Origin: Kuschelorhynchus macadamiae | Taxonomy: Eukaryota; Arthropoda; Insecta; Coleoptera; Curculionidae | NCBI GenBank assembly: GCA_030620095.1 | Contig: JAUTXW010001306.1 | Coordinates: forward strand, 1,280,001-1,344,000 | Length of the DNA: 64,000 bases | Direction of reading: 5' to 3' | Part shown: piece by piece, positions 1 to 12,479 of the stretch | Layout: the number at the start of each line of letters is the position of its first letter | Numbering within the stretch: the stretch's first letter is position 1 | Notes under the pieces: generated by a model | Databases searched by the model: none | Told to the model about the DNA's origin: nothing | Seen by the model: only the letters and a program-made list of their open reading frames with translations | Translations under genes and position numbers: made by a program

Positions 1-220
<220 letters not shown>

Positions 221-995
221 GTACAAATAAGTGTGTAGGACTAGACGCCTAAGGTCACGCACACGACTAATACACGCACCCATAGCCCACAATTTGACTT
301 ATTACTTGTTACTATATATGGAAATCCAACTGCAATCAATAAACAAGTTATGTTAATTACATTTCAATTATGCGTTTTATTATGTCGTTTTATTGAAATA
401 TTAATAATTACATATGATTTAAGTGGTAACATTGTTACTTCATACTAAAACTATAATCATTATTAATTAAAATTAAATTTAATATAGGTATTAATATAGA
501 ATGTATTTATACAGATATTACTATTTTCGATCTGCAAATAAAGCGAAATGCAAGGTTGTTTAAAAACTTATGGAAATTAATCATGTGTGCAGCTCGCTGT
601 AAAAATCTATAAACATTAAAAAAAATCGGTAAATTTGCTTTATCCGAAACTTCCCTCGTCATAAATCATTCTTTTTGAAAAGGAAACTGAAACTTGACCC
701 AGTTAAGTTCTGCACAAAGTTATTTACTGCTTTTTTATACAATTTGTTAGACCGTCATTTTTAAGCGCTAAACCAGAATCCAGAAAATTTTACCGATTTA
801 TCTATAAATTAAGTATACAGGAAGATACATAACGCTTATAGTAAATGCATTGAGTATTGTGCCTCAAGTATAACTTCAGCGGGGTGGTTTATATATCGTT
901 GTTTGCAAAAAACGTAAAATTTTAATAGTGAATGGATGAAATTATTCCTATTATTTTATACAGTGTGTTTCTTAATAAAATGCTAATATTTAAGC
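221..995. other. AT-rich spacer with one repeat end at 617-656
   Basis: No open frame or domain is recognisable. The only identifiable piece is a 40-bp solo end of the CCCTCGT repeat family, listed separately. Confidence 0.6.
617..656 (-). repeat. Solo terminus of the CCCTCGT repeat family
   Basis: The stretch beginning AATCGGTAAATTTGC and ending in ACTTCCCTCGT matches the reverse complement of the right end of the copy at 37410-37450 and the left edge of the copy at 45999. Nothing of the element interior follows, so this is a solo or truncated end. Confidence 0.6.
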
Positions 996-1039
996 AGGTT
1001 ATTCTTGGTTCCATTTTGAGAAAAAAACTTTATATGAAG

Positions 1040-2268
1040 ATTCATATAAGTACTCTATACAAGCCCCCAGGTATAAATCCTTTTATATTTAATCAGAATA
1101 TTTTAAACTATTTGGAAAATAATACACCGGAAAACTATATACATTTTATTGTGGGTGATACCAATATAGATATTAGGTCAAGTACGGAATACAGTCAGGA
1201 ATACATGAATATGTTAAGTAGTTCAGGATACGTATCTTTAATTAATACATGTACCCGCATACGGTGTAATTCTAAGAGCTGCATTGACCACCTCCTTGTA
1301 AAGAAACCCGGGGTGGAGAATTACCAAACGGGCATTACTGACCATTTAACAATCATAGCGTGTATAAAAATCCAAAAACAAACCAATAATTATCAATTGA
1401 AAAAAATAGAAAAATCATTAATGAAAAACATCTCATTAACTCTATTAAACACGAAAAGTGGGTTCATATATACCTTTATCTAAGTACTAACTCGACATTT
1501 GAGCAGTTCACAGTAACGTTAAAAAACTCCGATTGAACATAGATCTGAAACACTGTAAATTAGTTTACCAACAATAATAAACAGCCTCATCAAAACAAAA
1601 AATGTTTTTAAAGGTAATTTATGGAAAAATCAATATTTACCCAAGTGACGATCTTTATAAACTGAGTAACATATACGAAGTAAGACAGATATATACGTCT
1701 GTAGGATATTTAATACTCAGTTTAAAAACAGGCCTGAACTGGGAAATATTAGTCTTAAACACAACACGCGGCTTAAAAATACAGTGCAAACTGTGACACT
1801 AAAGGTTTCAAAAACTCACGTCCAGCGGTCAACTTGGTTCTTGTCTCCATATATTTATCGTCAGATACATAGATATATAAAAGAATCGAGTACAAGCAAA
1901 CAATTTAAATCTGTTAGGAAAATGGATTCATGACCAACCCAGAAAAACTATTCGTGTATTTGTTAATCTTAAATAATTGTGTAAGAAAACTGTTTAATAT
2001 GATATGAATGTTATTGAAACCATGGAAATGTTCTTTGTTAACGCTTTGTTCCTTGGATATTTTGTGTGTTATAGGCTAGGTTTTAAAGTGTGTTTAAGGC
2101 ATTTATTTATAAAATTTGAATTTAAGTAGTAAAATAAAAAAGGTATGTCCCAAACTAGTCTTCGGAATTCTGGGATTTCTTTCTTTTTATTTCTTATGTT
2201 AATATTAATGATGTAATGTATGTTGAACTATTGGAAATAAAAATTTATTATTATTATAAAATTATTCT
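1040..2268 (+). mobile_element. Truncated non-LTR retrotransposon (LINE) with internal deletion
   Basis: 1044-1483 encodes the second half of an apurinic-type endonuclease (EEP) domain: a GDTNIDI motif (family form GDFNIDL), SCIDHLL, and TDHLTI (family form SDHLPI) around the catalytic Asp-His. The reverse transcriptase is missing. 1602-1930 encodes a C-terminal tail of the kind found after the RT domain, with frame breaks near 1750-1800. A 3' UTR follows, ending in a TTATTATTATTAT tail near 2250. The 5' end is cut, as usual for LINEs. It sits inside the left inverted repeat of the surrounding mariner-type element, so it is the younger insertion. Confidence 0.72.
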
Positions 2269-2759
2269 TGTCCTAAAGGTCTTAACTTTTGAACTACAGG
2301 GTGCTAAAATTTTAAGGTAAAGGATTGGTTTTTCAAATATTTGCGAAACTACCCTGGATAGATTTTTTGTGAAACTTAGTATGCAGCTTCTATGCATCAA
2401 GAGACATTTTACGACGTAAAATTTATTTTTTTATCCTTGCCAGTGGCATTCGTACGGAATTTGCACTGCATCATCTTAAAGAGGAAAGTGATACGCCGCT
2501 TTTTCTTAAAATAATTAACGTTATTGAAATCCTTTTTGATTAAATCTAATCTCTTCATCTTTTTAAGATTTACGTAATATTTTCGAAAAAAAAATCATTC
2601 ATATGCACGTTGTTATGAAATTGGGTACCTATTAGAAGTAAATTCTGTTTTTTAAACATAAACAGTTTTGACAGTTGTCTACCTAGTCTAGTTGTCACGT
2701 ATTTAAGTCATTACACGTATTTAAGTCATTAAAATTAACAATATATATTATTAAAAAAC

Positions 2760-3700
2760 ATGGTCCATTTTACGAATTCTGAGTTTGCAGATATGCATTA
2801 CATGTATGGGCTTGTTGATGGTAACGTACTGGAAGCCATGCGGTTGTGTGAAGACCTCTTTTCAAATAGACATATTCCGGATGCATAAACATTTTTAAAA
2901 ATTCATAGTTGTGCGAAAAAGAAAGTTTTAAAACAGACAATCATCTAAAAGGAGAACAGCGTACTGTATTGAGGAAGCGGTTGTGAATTTAGTTGACGAA
3001 GATCCCGTTTTAAGTACACAAAAATATAATATATTTTTGTTTGGAAAATTCTCCATGACTTTTTATTATACTTACCATATCCAACGGGGTCAGGGTCTAA
3101 TCCCTCGTGACTTTCTATTACGGATGAACTTTTGCCAATGATTTCTTAGATGTGTGTGAAAATCCATTATTTAATACTTAAATTTTTTTCCCGATGAAGC
3201 AAATTTTTCCAAAAACGCCATCCAAAACTTTCACAATAGCTATTTTTGAAGTGCAATGTGCGGTGATTAGTTAATTTTCTTTATCAGTTTCTCGAAGAAG
3301 AATTGCAAGCTTTGATGGAAGATGTTCCCATTTTAGTAAGAAATGGCACATTTCAGTGCTCTGGCGTCCGAATATTTATAACGTTAATAATAATATTGTT
3401 AACCACTATTACAATAATCGATGGACATGTCGCGGAGGACCACAGACATGGCCACCCAGGTCTCGGGGCCACAATAATTTAGATCATTTCTTCTTTCACT
3501 TTCATATTAAAACATTGGTTTACAGCAGTTAAGAAATCTCATTATCGTTTCTTGCGAAAATATTAGAAATATCCCCTGTATTTTCCAAAGAGGACGTGAG
3601 TTCATGAGAAAAAGAGCAGAGGCATGTATATTTGCAGGAGGTGGACATTTGATTTAACTTTTTTGTGCGTTGTGGGTAATTTTGTATTAGCATTCCAAAA
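2760..3700 (+). pseudogene. Mariner-like transposase (DUF4817-type N-terminus), copy 1
   Basis: An ATG at 2760 opens an N-terminal helix-turn-helix segment with ADMHYMYG and GNVLEAMRL, typical of the insect DUF4817 domain, ending at a TAA at 2885. Later fragments in shifting frames show PDEANFS near 3190 (family form FTDEA.F, first catalytic Asp), a HNSYF segment, and near 3435-3520 a stretch with GGPQTWPPRS and NLDHFF, matching the WPPRSPDLNPLDFFLWG region that carries the third Asp. The gene is broken throughout. The product would have been a DDD transposase for cut-and-paste movement. Confidence 0.75.
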
Positions 3701-4165
3701 TGTATTTAGATCGCTTATTTTATAATTTTATAAATTATTTTCTTAAATAAATTATTGTTTAAATTTACATGAATTGTTTTTCTCGTAAATGGCTTAGCGA
3801 GAGACGCAAATAAATAAATTTAATTTTTTTTAAGACCCTACGGAAAACGTGAAAATCAAGAGACAGATTTGCTCAAATAGGATAATTTCAAAAATAATTT
3901 TCATTTTAAGAAAGTGCAGTAGCGTATTACTTTCCTCTTTAAAATGATTCAGTGAAAATCCCGAACGCCTGTGGCAAAAAAAATAAATTGTATACCATAG
4001 AAAGCTGCGTACCAAGTTTAACAAAAATTTCTAGAGTAGTTTCGCAAATATTAAAAAAAACATTTTTTACCTTAAAATTTTAGCATCATGTATTTCAAAA
4101 GACCTTTAGGACATATGTTCATATAAAGTTTTTTTCTCAAAATGGACCCAAGAATAACACCCTTT

Positions 4166-5764
4166 AATTTTATGTTACTACTAAGAAAGAGGCTGTATAA
4201 TTCCAGATCTCGGACAGATTAGTTCTTTGGGTTTTAATATCGATAACAATTAAACATACAGAGGAGTATTTATTTAAAAACTCTAATTAAATCTATACTG
4301 TATATTATTACCAAGCGGTTACGATTTGGAACATTCCGCTGGTTCTTTAAAATTTAATGCGTTCTGCCGTAGCATGCGAAAAATTCGGGTACTTGAGTCA
4401 CTACTATAATTCTGCCATCTATTATAACCATAACCCTTTGTTTGGTTTTTATTTTTTGTTTTCTTAAAATACCGCTTTAGGTTGTTTTGTTCAGGTATGA
4501 CATAACCAAGTTGCGACATTTTTAATTTTCTATAAAATGTGACGAAAGCTACTTTTCTTTCTTATGGTATGTGAAGCCATTGTGAACCATTTTAACTTGT
4601 TATTAGTAGACGATAACTAAACACATACACAACTAATTAATAGCTGTAGACCGAGTTACAATGACTTTAGAAGGACAGTGACGACAATAGATGCCCACCC
4701 GCCAAATTGATGCAAAATTTCTAAAGGTTTAAATGGGGTCACCCATATTATCGCTAATTTTTTGCAAAATATGACTAAATTAATCTACTTTTATATTGAT
4801 AACCTCTGTCAGCGTCAGTTGTAATTGTAGGGTTATGTTAAGACACAAAACAATATTGTCTTTTACAGCAAAATAAAACCGAAATATAATAATGGGCAAT
4901 ATTTAATAACTTTTCTTGGAGTAAATTTAAACTTAAGACATTTACGGTTACAGTCTTTTACACATTCATCATAAACGCTTTATAATTACAAGCAAAACAC
5001 AGGTGAACCAGGCTTAAATACATTTCTCCATTTGGCCAATGACTGAGAATTTCTTGTTTAAATCAATATTAATTTTAATAATCATAAACTAATAAAATGA
5101 GACACTAAAATAACAAACCTCATAAGAAACCCACGTAGGCGAAAATTAAACAAAACGATTTTAGTAGCAGTATGGCCGAACCAATCGAAAATTGGTTACT
5201 CTATTGTTGCCACTGTTCTTATAAAATCACCAACCGAATCTCGTCCAGAATCTCCGGAACCTCTTGTATAAGAGGCACTAATTTACTTGTAGTAAATAAT
5301 TACTGTAATTCTTACTTCTAAGTTGCAACAGAAGAATAACGACTGGTAATAGCCAGTTTAAAGTAGCAGTAGACGATAACTGTTTCTACTCTGCAACGAC
5401 CCGTTTTACTTTATAATAATACGTTATAGGAGTAAATTTAAACGTAATGGAGTAGTCTCTGTGAAGTACTGGATACTTAAAAGTTGTAATTTAGTAAACA
5501 GATTAGAAACAGTAACTTTGAATAATTACTATTATGTAACGGAAAAGAAATGACGACCTTGGAGTCAATTCCTTAAGTAGTTGCTTGTAACTACTTTACA
5601 TGGAAAATTACTATAAAGTATTATTCTCAGTAACAAATACATATATAATACTTAAAAACATGTAACCCGAAGTGTTTGTTGATATATAGTAGGATTATTA
5701 GTAATAAATACGTAAAAACTCTTAAAGAGTAGTAGTGGAAACAGTTATAGCTACTTTAGTGCTA
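4166..5764. other. AT-rich spacer between duplicated transposon copies
   Basis: The first 120 bases are shared with 7285-7402 and belong to the duplicated block. The rest has no recognisable coding or repeat signature. A 66-codon minus-strand frame at 4319-4519 has no family resemblance I can see. Confidence 0.5.
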
Positions 5765-7402
5765 GCTGAGCTACCGAGTCCAGTTGTCATCAACAATACA
5801 TATTGTTAAAAAACATAGTCCATTTTACGAATTCTGTTTGTAGATACGCATTACATGTATGGACTTGCTGATGGTAACGCACTAGAAGCCATGCGGTTGT
5901 ATGAAGACCTCTTTCCAAATAGAAATATTCCGGATGCATAAACATTTTTAAAAATTCATAGAAGGTTGTGCGAAAAGGAAAGTTTTAAACCAGATAATCA
6001 TCTAAATGAGTACTGTGTAGTACTGTAAGAACACCAGAAATTGAGGAAGCGGGTGTGAATTTAGTTGAGGAAGATCCCTGTTTAAGTACATGAAAATCTC
6101 ACATATTCTTGTTTTAAAAATTCTCCACCACTTTTTATTATAACCTTACCATATCCAACGGGTTCAGGCTTTAATCTCTTGCGACTTTCCATCACGGATG
6201 AACTTTTGCCAATGGTTTCTTAGAAGTGTATGAAAATCCATTAATATTAAATTTTATTCATCGACGAAGCAAATTTCTCCAAAAACGACATCCAAAACTT
6301 TCATAATAGCCATTTTTAGGCTGTAATATGCGGTGATTATTTAGTTGGACCATATTTTCTTTATAAGGGGTTGAATGAGGACAATAACCGACAGTTTCTC
6401 GAAGAATTGCCAGCTCTGATGGAAGATGTTCCCACTTTAGTAAGAAATGGGGGCGCATTTCTGTGCTCTGGCGTGCGAATATTTACACCAATATTATAAT
6501 AACTGCTAGATAGGTCGGGGAAGACCACAGACATGGCCACCTAGGTCCCGGGGCTACAATAGTTTAGATTATTTGTTGTCAAGTCATCTTAATACATTGG
6601 TTTACATCACACCAATACATACTGAAGGAGCAGTTGAGAAATCTCATTATAGTTTCTTGCGAAAATATTAGAAATATTCCCATCATTTTCTATAGAGTAC
6701 GCGAGTTCATGAGGAAAAGAGCAGAGGCAGGAGGTGGATATTTTCAACATTTGATTTATTTTTTTGTGCGTTCTGGGTAATGTTGTATTAGCATTCCAAA
6801 ATGTATTTAGATTGCTCTAATTTTATAATTTTAAACATTTTTTTCTTAAATAAATTATTGTTTAAATTTACATGAATTGTTTTTCTCGTAAATAGTTTAG
6901 TGAGACGCAAATAAATAAATTTTATTTTTTTTTGAAAACCGTATGGAAAACGTGAAAATCAAGAGAGCAGATTTGCTCAAAAGGATAATTTCAAAAAAAA
7001 AATATTTTAAGAAAGAGCAGTAGCGTATTGCTTTCCTCTTTAAAATGATTCAGTGCAAATCCCGAACGCTTGTGACAAAAAAATAAATTGTAACCAGAAA
7101 ATGCCTCTTGATTCATAAAAGCCGCATACCAAGTTTAACAAAAATATCTAGAGTAGTTTCGCAAATATTTAAAAAGAAACATTTTTTACTTTAAAACTTT
7201 AGCACCCTGTATTTCAAAAGACCTTTAGGACATGTGTTTATATAAAGTTTTTTTCTCAGAATAGACCCAAGAATAACACCCTTAAATATTATGTTACTAC
7301 TAAGAAAGAGGTGTATAATTCTAGATCTCGAAGGACAGATCAGTTCTTTGGGTTTTAATATCGATAACAATTAAACATACAGAGAAATATTTATTTAAAA
7401 AC
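5765..7402 (+). repeat. Direct duplication of transposon plus flank (copy of 2690-4285)
   Basis: The block parallels 2690-4285 almost base for base. It includes the transposase remnant, the right inverted repeat ending near 7284, and a further 120 bp beyond the transposon end (TTATGTTACTACTAAGAAAG and onward). Sharing of flank beyond the element suggests locus duplication rather than independent transposition. The left inverted repeat of the element is absent from this copy. Confidence 0.7.
5815..6760 (+). pseudogene. Mariner-like transposase, copy 2
   Basis: Same gene as at 2760-3700. The start codon is ATA here, and the early TAA after the N-terminal helix-turn-helix segment is shared with copy 1. 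A better preserved stretch at 6252-6450 reads ILFIDEANFSKND, then one TAG, then a segment with GPYFLYKG and LEELPALMEDVP, the expected region between the first and second catalytic Asp. The end of the catalytic core follows near 6500-6600. A minus-strand open frame over 6258-6458 is only the antisense of this. Confidence 0.75.
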
Positions 7403-9197
7403 TGCTATATCTCGGAATGCAAGGTTTTCTAAAAATTCGCGAAAATAGGTGCAGCAATGTTATCTAGGGGGAACCGGGGGCATATTTTCTAAGAAGCCTT
7501 AGATACACTCCTTCCCACCTTAAAAATATCAAACGCGAAGGGGGACGGAGTGACGCTTCGCTTGAATATAATTTAAGGAAAAAATGTAGAGCTAGTGAAT
7601 ATCTTTCAAGCCACGTATCACTTGAACCTATTTCCGAGTGTTGATCTATAGCTTATGATACATATTTCCTTAACGTATTTTAGCATGTCTGTCATTGTAT
7701 AGTTCTGGCGTGAATATTGTAGCTAGAAAACGATTTAAATACAACTATTTAAGATTTTGTATGGGTAAAATATATATTTGGCCAATGTATTTTGGATCTA
7801 ATAATATGATTTTCCTAGTTCGTATGCGACTTTGGGTATGGAAATGCCTGCATTTTCTAAAAATTGAATAAAAAGAAATCCAGACAGCTTACCTTAAAAA
7901 GGTAGCACAATATTCTTTTCAAAGGCTCTTTAACTTTCTACAAATATCGAGGGTGTTCTACTAGAAAAAAAGTAACATTGATTTACCATAATTTTTTGGG
8001 ACACCCTGCATTTGCTCTATTTTTATAAACATATGCTGTATTTCCTATAATTTGGTAATAAAAATCGACTCTATAGGACAACAAATAAAAAAGCTAGAAG
8101 AGCGGTCAAAACCTAATCAATATCCCTGTACCTATTAATTAGGTATTAATTGTTGAATTCACACAGTCAGATTTTCAATATCGTTTAGATGCAGCAGCAT
8201 GCAAGAAATTTAAATTTACTCTGCTTAAAAGAGATAAACAATAATATAAATAAATATAATTTAAAAGCTTTTAATTTTGAATTTAATTAAATGAAACTTT
8301 CTAAAGCATTTTTTCCCAAAATGACAAAATTAATTTAATTTAAATTAATTAAATACTCCCAGTATTCAATTTATTATTTTTCTCCTATGCCCTAAATATA
8401 TAAACTTTTTTATGATATCGTTGGGATATAAGTTGAACGTTCGTAATCCTGAAAGTAACGGAAAGGAACGAAAATAACAATATATGGTTTTTAAAAGTTT
8501 CCTATGTCGATAATTTTATTTTTCTTTTTTGCGAAACCAATCTAATGCTTTCGGGGATTTATACGCTGTTGACGTTGAAGAATGAGTTTCTTTTTCGCAC
8601 TAGCCATGTTGAAAAATGTAGTTAGAAACAATCTCGCGTTTTCGTGTAATTTCGTAGACTAATGTCCTTCTTTGTAAGATAATTTAGTATAGGGACTACC
8701 GGAAAAATATAAATCAGAAGGTTTAGGTTGACAAATTGGACTAATATAACAGATAAAAATGACATTTATTAGGCTGTGATAAATTGATAAATTATTTTTA
8801 TACATGTCGAATAAGGTATTTTTCTTCGAGCGCGCAATGTAATATTTTTCCGCACATGGTGCGCTAAGTAAGCAAAAAGCTCAAAAGTATTGCAGATTTA
8901 TAAGTCTTTTAGTAACAATAGGTTATTTTAGGAGATGCTGTAGCAATCTTAGTTTATTAAACTATACCTAAATGTATGCGTAATTCCCGATATTTCAGCT
9001 TAAAAAAGAAAGTTTCCTGCAGGATAGTAAATGATTAAAATGTCAAGCAACGATAGATCCATTGTTGAATTTGAGGCGTAAAGTCAAACTTTCTATTCCG
9101 TTTTCATGTCAACAAGAAACAACAAACACTGTAAAACGTCGACGTTGCGTACCATTTTTTTTTACGAGATTGTAAAAATTATAAATATCATTTTAAA
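7403..9197. other. AT-rich spacer, no gene recognised
   Basis: No domain or open frame is recognisable. 7961-8012 carries opposed AGGGTGTTCT and GGGACACCCTG motifs typical of mariner-type ends, so fragments of small DNA elements are likely, but I cannot bound one. Confidence 0.45.
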
Positions 9198-9572
9198 ATG
9201 GGCAGCTGTGATGATGAGTTACTAGATTCTATCCTGGAGGCTGCAAATATTACAAGTTTAAATTTATTGCCAGCGAAATATCAACAAAAATATTAGAAAC
9301 AATATAAGAATTTTCCAAACTGGTGCCAAAACAAGGAGACAGGTGTTAAGGAGGAGGTGTTTCTGATGGCCTATTTTGCGGACTTGCAAAAAACATTCAA
9401 GCCATTCAAAAATCCAGAGCAGTACATGGAACATAGTTTTCGTGGATCCTCGGCTACTATGATGGCTGCTTCTGGAGAAAAAATTACTAATGTCAGGCGA
9501 CTTGTGGGCTGTAAATCGACGGCTGTCGCGGAGAGCTGCATAGATGATTCCGCAAATCAAAAAAGGACATGA
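9198..9572 (+). pseudogene. Crypton-type tyrosine recombinase, internally deleted
   Basis: From ATG 9198 one frame of 124 codons, broken only by a TAG at codon 33 (9294-9296), gives a start (DDELLDSILEAA, then LPAKYQ, NWCQNK and VFLMAYFADLQKT) like the N-terminus of insect Crypton recombinases. It jumps after KPFKNPEQYM straight to the C-terminal catalytic block HSFRGSSATMM, then VGCKSTAVAESCIDDS. The central 150 or more residues, including the first catalytic Arg, are missing. The position where the family has the nucleophilic Tyr (AESYIEDS-like) is Cys, and the usual Trp of the GGWKS motif is also Cys. The remnant cannot recombine DNA. Confidence 0.75.
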
Positions 9573-9934
9573 GGAATAAAATATTAGCCTTAAATAACTG
9601 CTCTCCTAAGTTAACTCAACCTTCATCAAGCCAAATCATTAGCGCTTCGAAAAGTCAACCACTGAATGAAGTTATCTACAAGCGTCAGTATTTATTGTTT
9701 TGTTATAAATGTTAATAACAAGTAGTTAGTTTTTGTATTGTTATTTTTACATGTTTCAAGCTGCATTAAATAGTCTTCAAAAATAATGTGTAATTGCTTT
9801 TATTTTCGTTGTAATCTAGACGCTCGCAGAAAAAATATTGTTCCTACCACGTAGCTTTCACGCGCTTAAAACATATCTAGCTGCTTTCGCGTGCGGAAAG
9901 TAACACTTTGCACACTTGTATAAATGGTATAACT
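9573..9934. other. 3' flank of the Crypton remnant
   Basis: Probably the untranslated tail of the Crypton remnant followed by unassigned sequence. No further gene seen. Confidence 0.4.
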
Positions 9935-9942
9935 ATTTTTAC

Positions 9943-10862
9943 TAGGGTGGCAATAAAATTCATTAATTAATGGGTTAATAGTTGAATAACTTAATAATTA
10001 ATTTTATGAGCTTTCAATCGAATTTTTGAATAATTGATTTTTTAATATATATCGATATTTTACTTCTAATATTAGGTGGGTATTGATTCGTGGCAGTTAT
10101 CTTGGTTTTAATAATTTTAGTTAAAACTTAAAAATGACAGTGTGATGTATTTATAGGCAATATTTTGGCAGGTTTGTTTTGGCTACTTACCACAGATATT
10201 TTAATACACTTAAAAGTAGTATTTTTTGAATTAGCGAGTTTTTAAGCCTAGCTTATACTAGCGCTTAACTTTACTTTTGATTTTCATGACCGTCCGTTTA
10301 AAGAAAAAACCCTTTGAGTAATGCGCACAAAGCGCTTTTATATTTTCAAGCGTTATTTAAAAAGGGAAAAATAAAAGAAGAATCACAAGAAATTTTTAAT
10401 TAGCAAATCTAACTTTGAATTTATCTCACAACATAAAAATTTAGCGTAAGCGAATATGTCGAATTGATCGTTTTTATAGAAATTTTTTTGTAAGATATTT
10501 AGTTAAAACTAACTTTTGATAAATCACAGGAGCAACAGAAACATGATGTAAATATTTACTTTTCAGATGATAAGAATTTCGATTTATAGAAAAAAAATAA
10601 ACAAGTTTATTAGGTAGCCTATATATGGAATAATCTATTAGAATCAAGTACTTTAAAAAATCGAATAAAGGCTTCGTGGATTACGTAAATATAATTATAT
10701 TATGTTGATTAATCGAATAATCTAAATAATCTGTTATTAAAAAAAATTGATTAATCGGATCGATTGAAAAAATGGAATAATCGCTACACGCATTATTAGA
10801 GAAAATTCGATTTGTTGCAAAAATCGACAATCGATTTTTAATTGGATAATCGCCCAGGTCTA
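9943..10862. mobile_element. hAT-like non-autonomous element (MITE)
   Basis: Ends are TAGGGTGGCAAT on the left and, read in reverse, TAGACCTGGGCGATTATC on the right. They are flanked by near-identical 8-bp duplications, ATTTTTAC (9935-9942) and GTTTTTAC (10863-10870). hAT elements make 8-bp target duplications and often have ends of this type. The 920-bp interior is AT-rich, rich in ATCGATT-type motifs and non-coding. Confidence 0.45.
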
Positions 10863-10870
10863 GTTTTTAC

Positions 10871-12470
10871 GTGCTACATTGTCACGCGGACAAGAACTTT
10901 TTAGTTTTCAAAAATCCGAAATCATAAAACCGTTAGTTTATCAACGAGTTTTGACATGAAACAAACATTATTCACTTTGAATTTAACGCACAATAAAAAT
11001 ATGTCCTTATCTAAGTTTCATTATCGCATTTTTGACCTTAGCTCTAATGCCTTTACAATCCGATTCCTCTATTAGTCTATGCGCTTTCATTTCGGCTTGT
11101 GTTAACCCTTTGGGATTTTCTACTGGTACTAAAATGCTTAATTAGATTTTCGATGCTTTCGTATGCTTTAATACGTATATATTGATATTTTTAAATTCAA
11201 AGAGCACAAATATTTATTATAGACTCTGAACTCTAACAAGAGTTTATTATATCAGCGCTAGAGTTCAAAAAGTCTGTACCCGCCGGCGTAATCGTTGCAT
11301 TGGCCATTTTTACCTTTAGGTCGCTATATCTCGAAGACGGTTTCAAATGAACTTTTAAAGTTTGGTACGTTTTTAGTATCATTTTTGATTTCCCATTTAT
11401 TAATGAAATACAAAAAAATTGCGGGTTATTTTGAATTTTCTATGATATACGATAAACTGTAAAAAAATGAAATATGAATTTAATTTTTTTAAAAATGTTC
11501 CTTTTTACGGTCTTATAAATCTTAACAATGGGGTGATCGAAGTTTGGGATGTATTTTTCAATTTTTTAAACCTCTTTATTTTTTAAAAACAAGGGTTCAT
11601 TGAGCGCCCTCTGGTGGCCAAAGGATTGAAGTTTTCAACCTGAAGAGCAAAGAAAAACTCTTATTATCGCCTAGCCTTAAAAAAAAATCAATTTTTGATT
11701 TATTTTATTTCTAATTTTTTTGTTGTCGTTCGCTAAAAATTAGTTTTGTTGAAAAATCACATAAAATAAAAGTAAAAAGGAGGCGATAGGTATAAAACTG
11801 TCTTTAAAGTTCGAAGCTAAATGCTTCAAGAGAAAAACTACTTGCGTTCAAAGAATTTATGTTTTTTGTTCCGAGATTTTCACCGGTTTTGACCAATATT
11901 AAATTTTATTATAACTTAGCTGTACCCATTGAAGTTTTGGGGTATTTTTTTATCTAAAAGTACATTAAAACTTAAAGGCCCTGTCAAAAAAAAACGAGCC
12001 AGAAAGAAATTAAAAAAGTTATGATTTTTTTCCCAAAAACGAAATGCGCTACGACCAAAACAAATGATGCAATTTATACTTCAATCAAGGCACTCAGGGA
12101 TGGCAGAATAAAAAAACTGAAGTTAACAATTGTCAAAAATCGGTATTTTGCGTGTGACGATTTTAAAGTTTTTCATCGATTTTTGTGTGAAAATAATATA
12201 ACTTTCACTACCCAATCCTACTTTTTTATCCTCTATCCATTTATATCCTCATTTTTCATTTTCAAACAACGGATAATGTTTTTTTGTTATACCTATTGGG
12301 TTTATTTGAATAATCCTATTAATCAAGCCATTGCCACAGGTTGCTATGGTATTTAAAATCAATTGAATGTTGACAGGTAACTTATTTATTAACTGTGAGT
12401 TTGGCAAATTGTCGTAACTTTTTGTAAATTTTCCTGCTTCATTTCGCGATTTTTTTTGGTATAAAGTTAA
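10871..12470. other. AT-rich sequence upstream of a transposase remnant
   Basis: No recognisable protein. Part of it (about 11300-12470) may be the left half of the mariner-type element whose transposase follows, but no matching right inverted repeat is visible. A 111-codon frame at 12021-12356 has no family resemblance. Confidence 0.4.
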
Positions 12471-12479
12471 ATTAGTTTG

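Larger units (their letters stand above)
996..4165 (+). mobile_element. Tc1/mariner-type DNA transposon, degenerate, with nested LINE
   Basis: Long terminal inverted repeats define this element. The right end (about 3830-4165), read in reverse, matches 2270-2530 closely, and its outermost part also matches 998-1040. The left inverted repeat has therefore been opened by a LINE at about 1040-2268. Between the repeats lies a decayed transposase (2760-3700). Both outer edges approximate an AGGGTG-type start, as in other insect mariner-like elements. The transposon cannot be autonomous because its gene has many stops. Exact edges are uncertain by some tens of bases. Confidence 0.72.

Noticed and set aside
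9264..9560. 98-codon minus-strand open frame
   Set aside because: Antisense of the Crypton recombinase remnant, whose sense frame matches a family.
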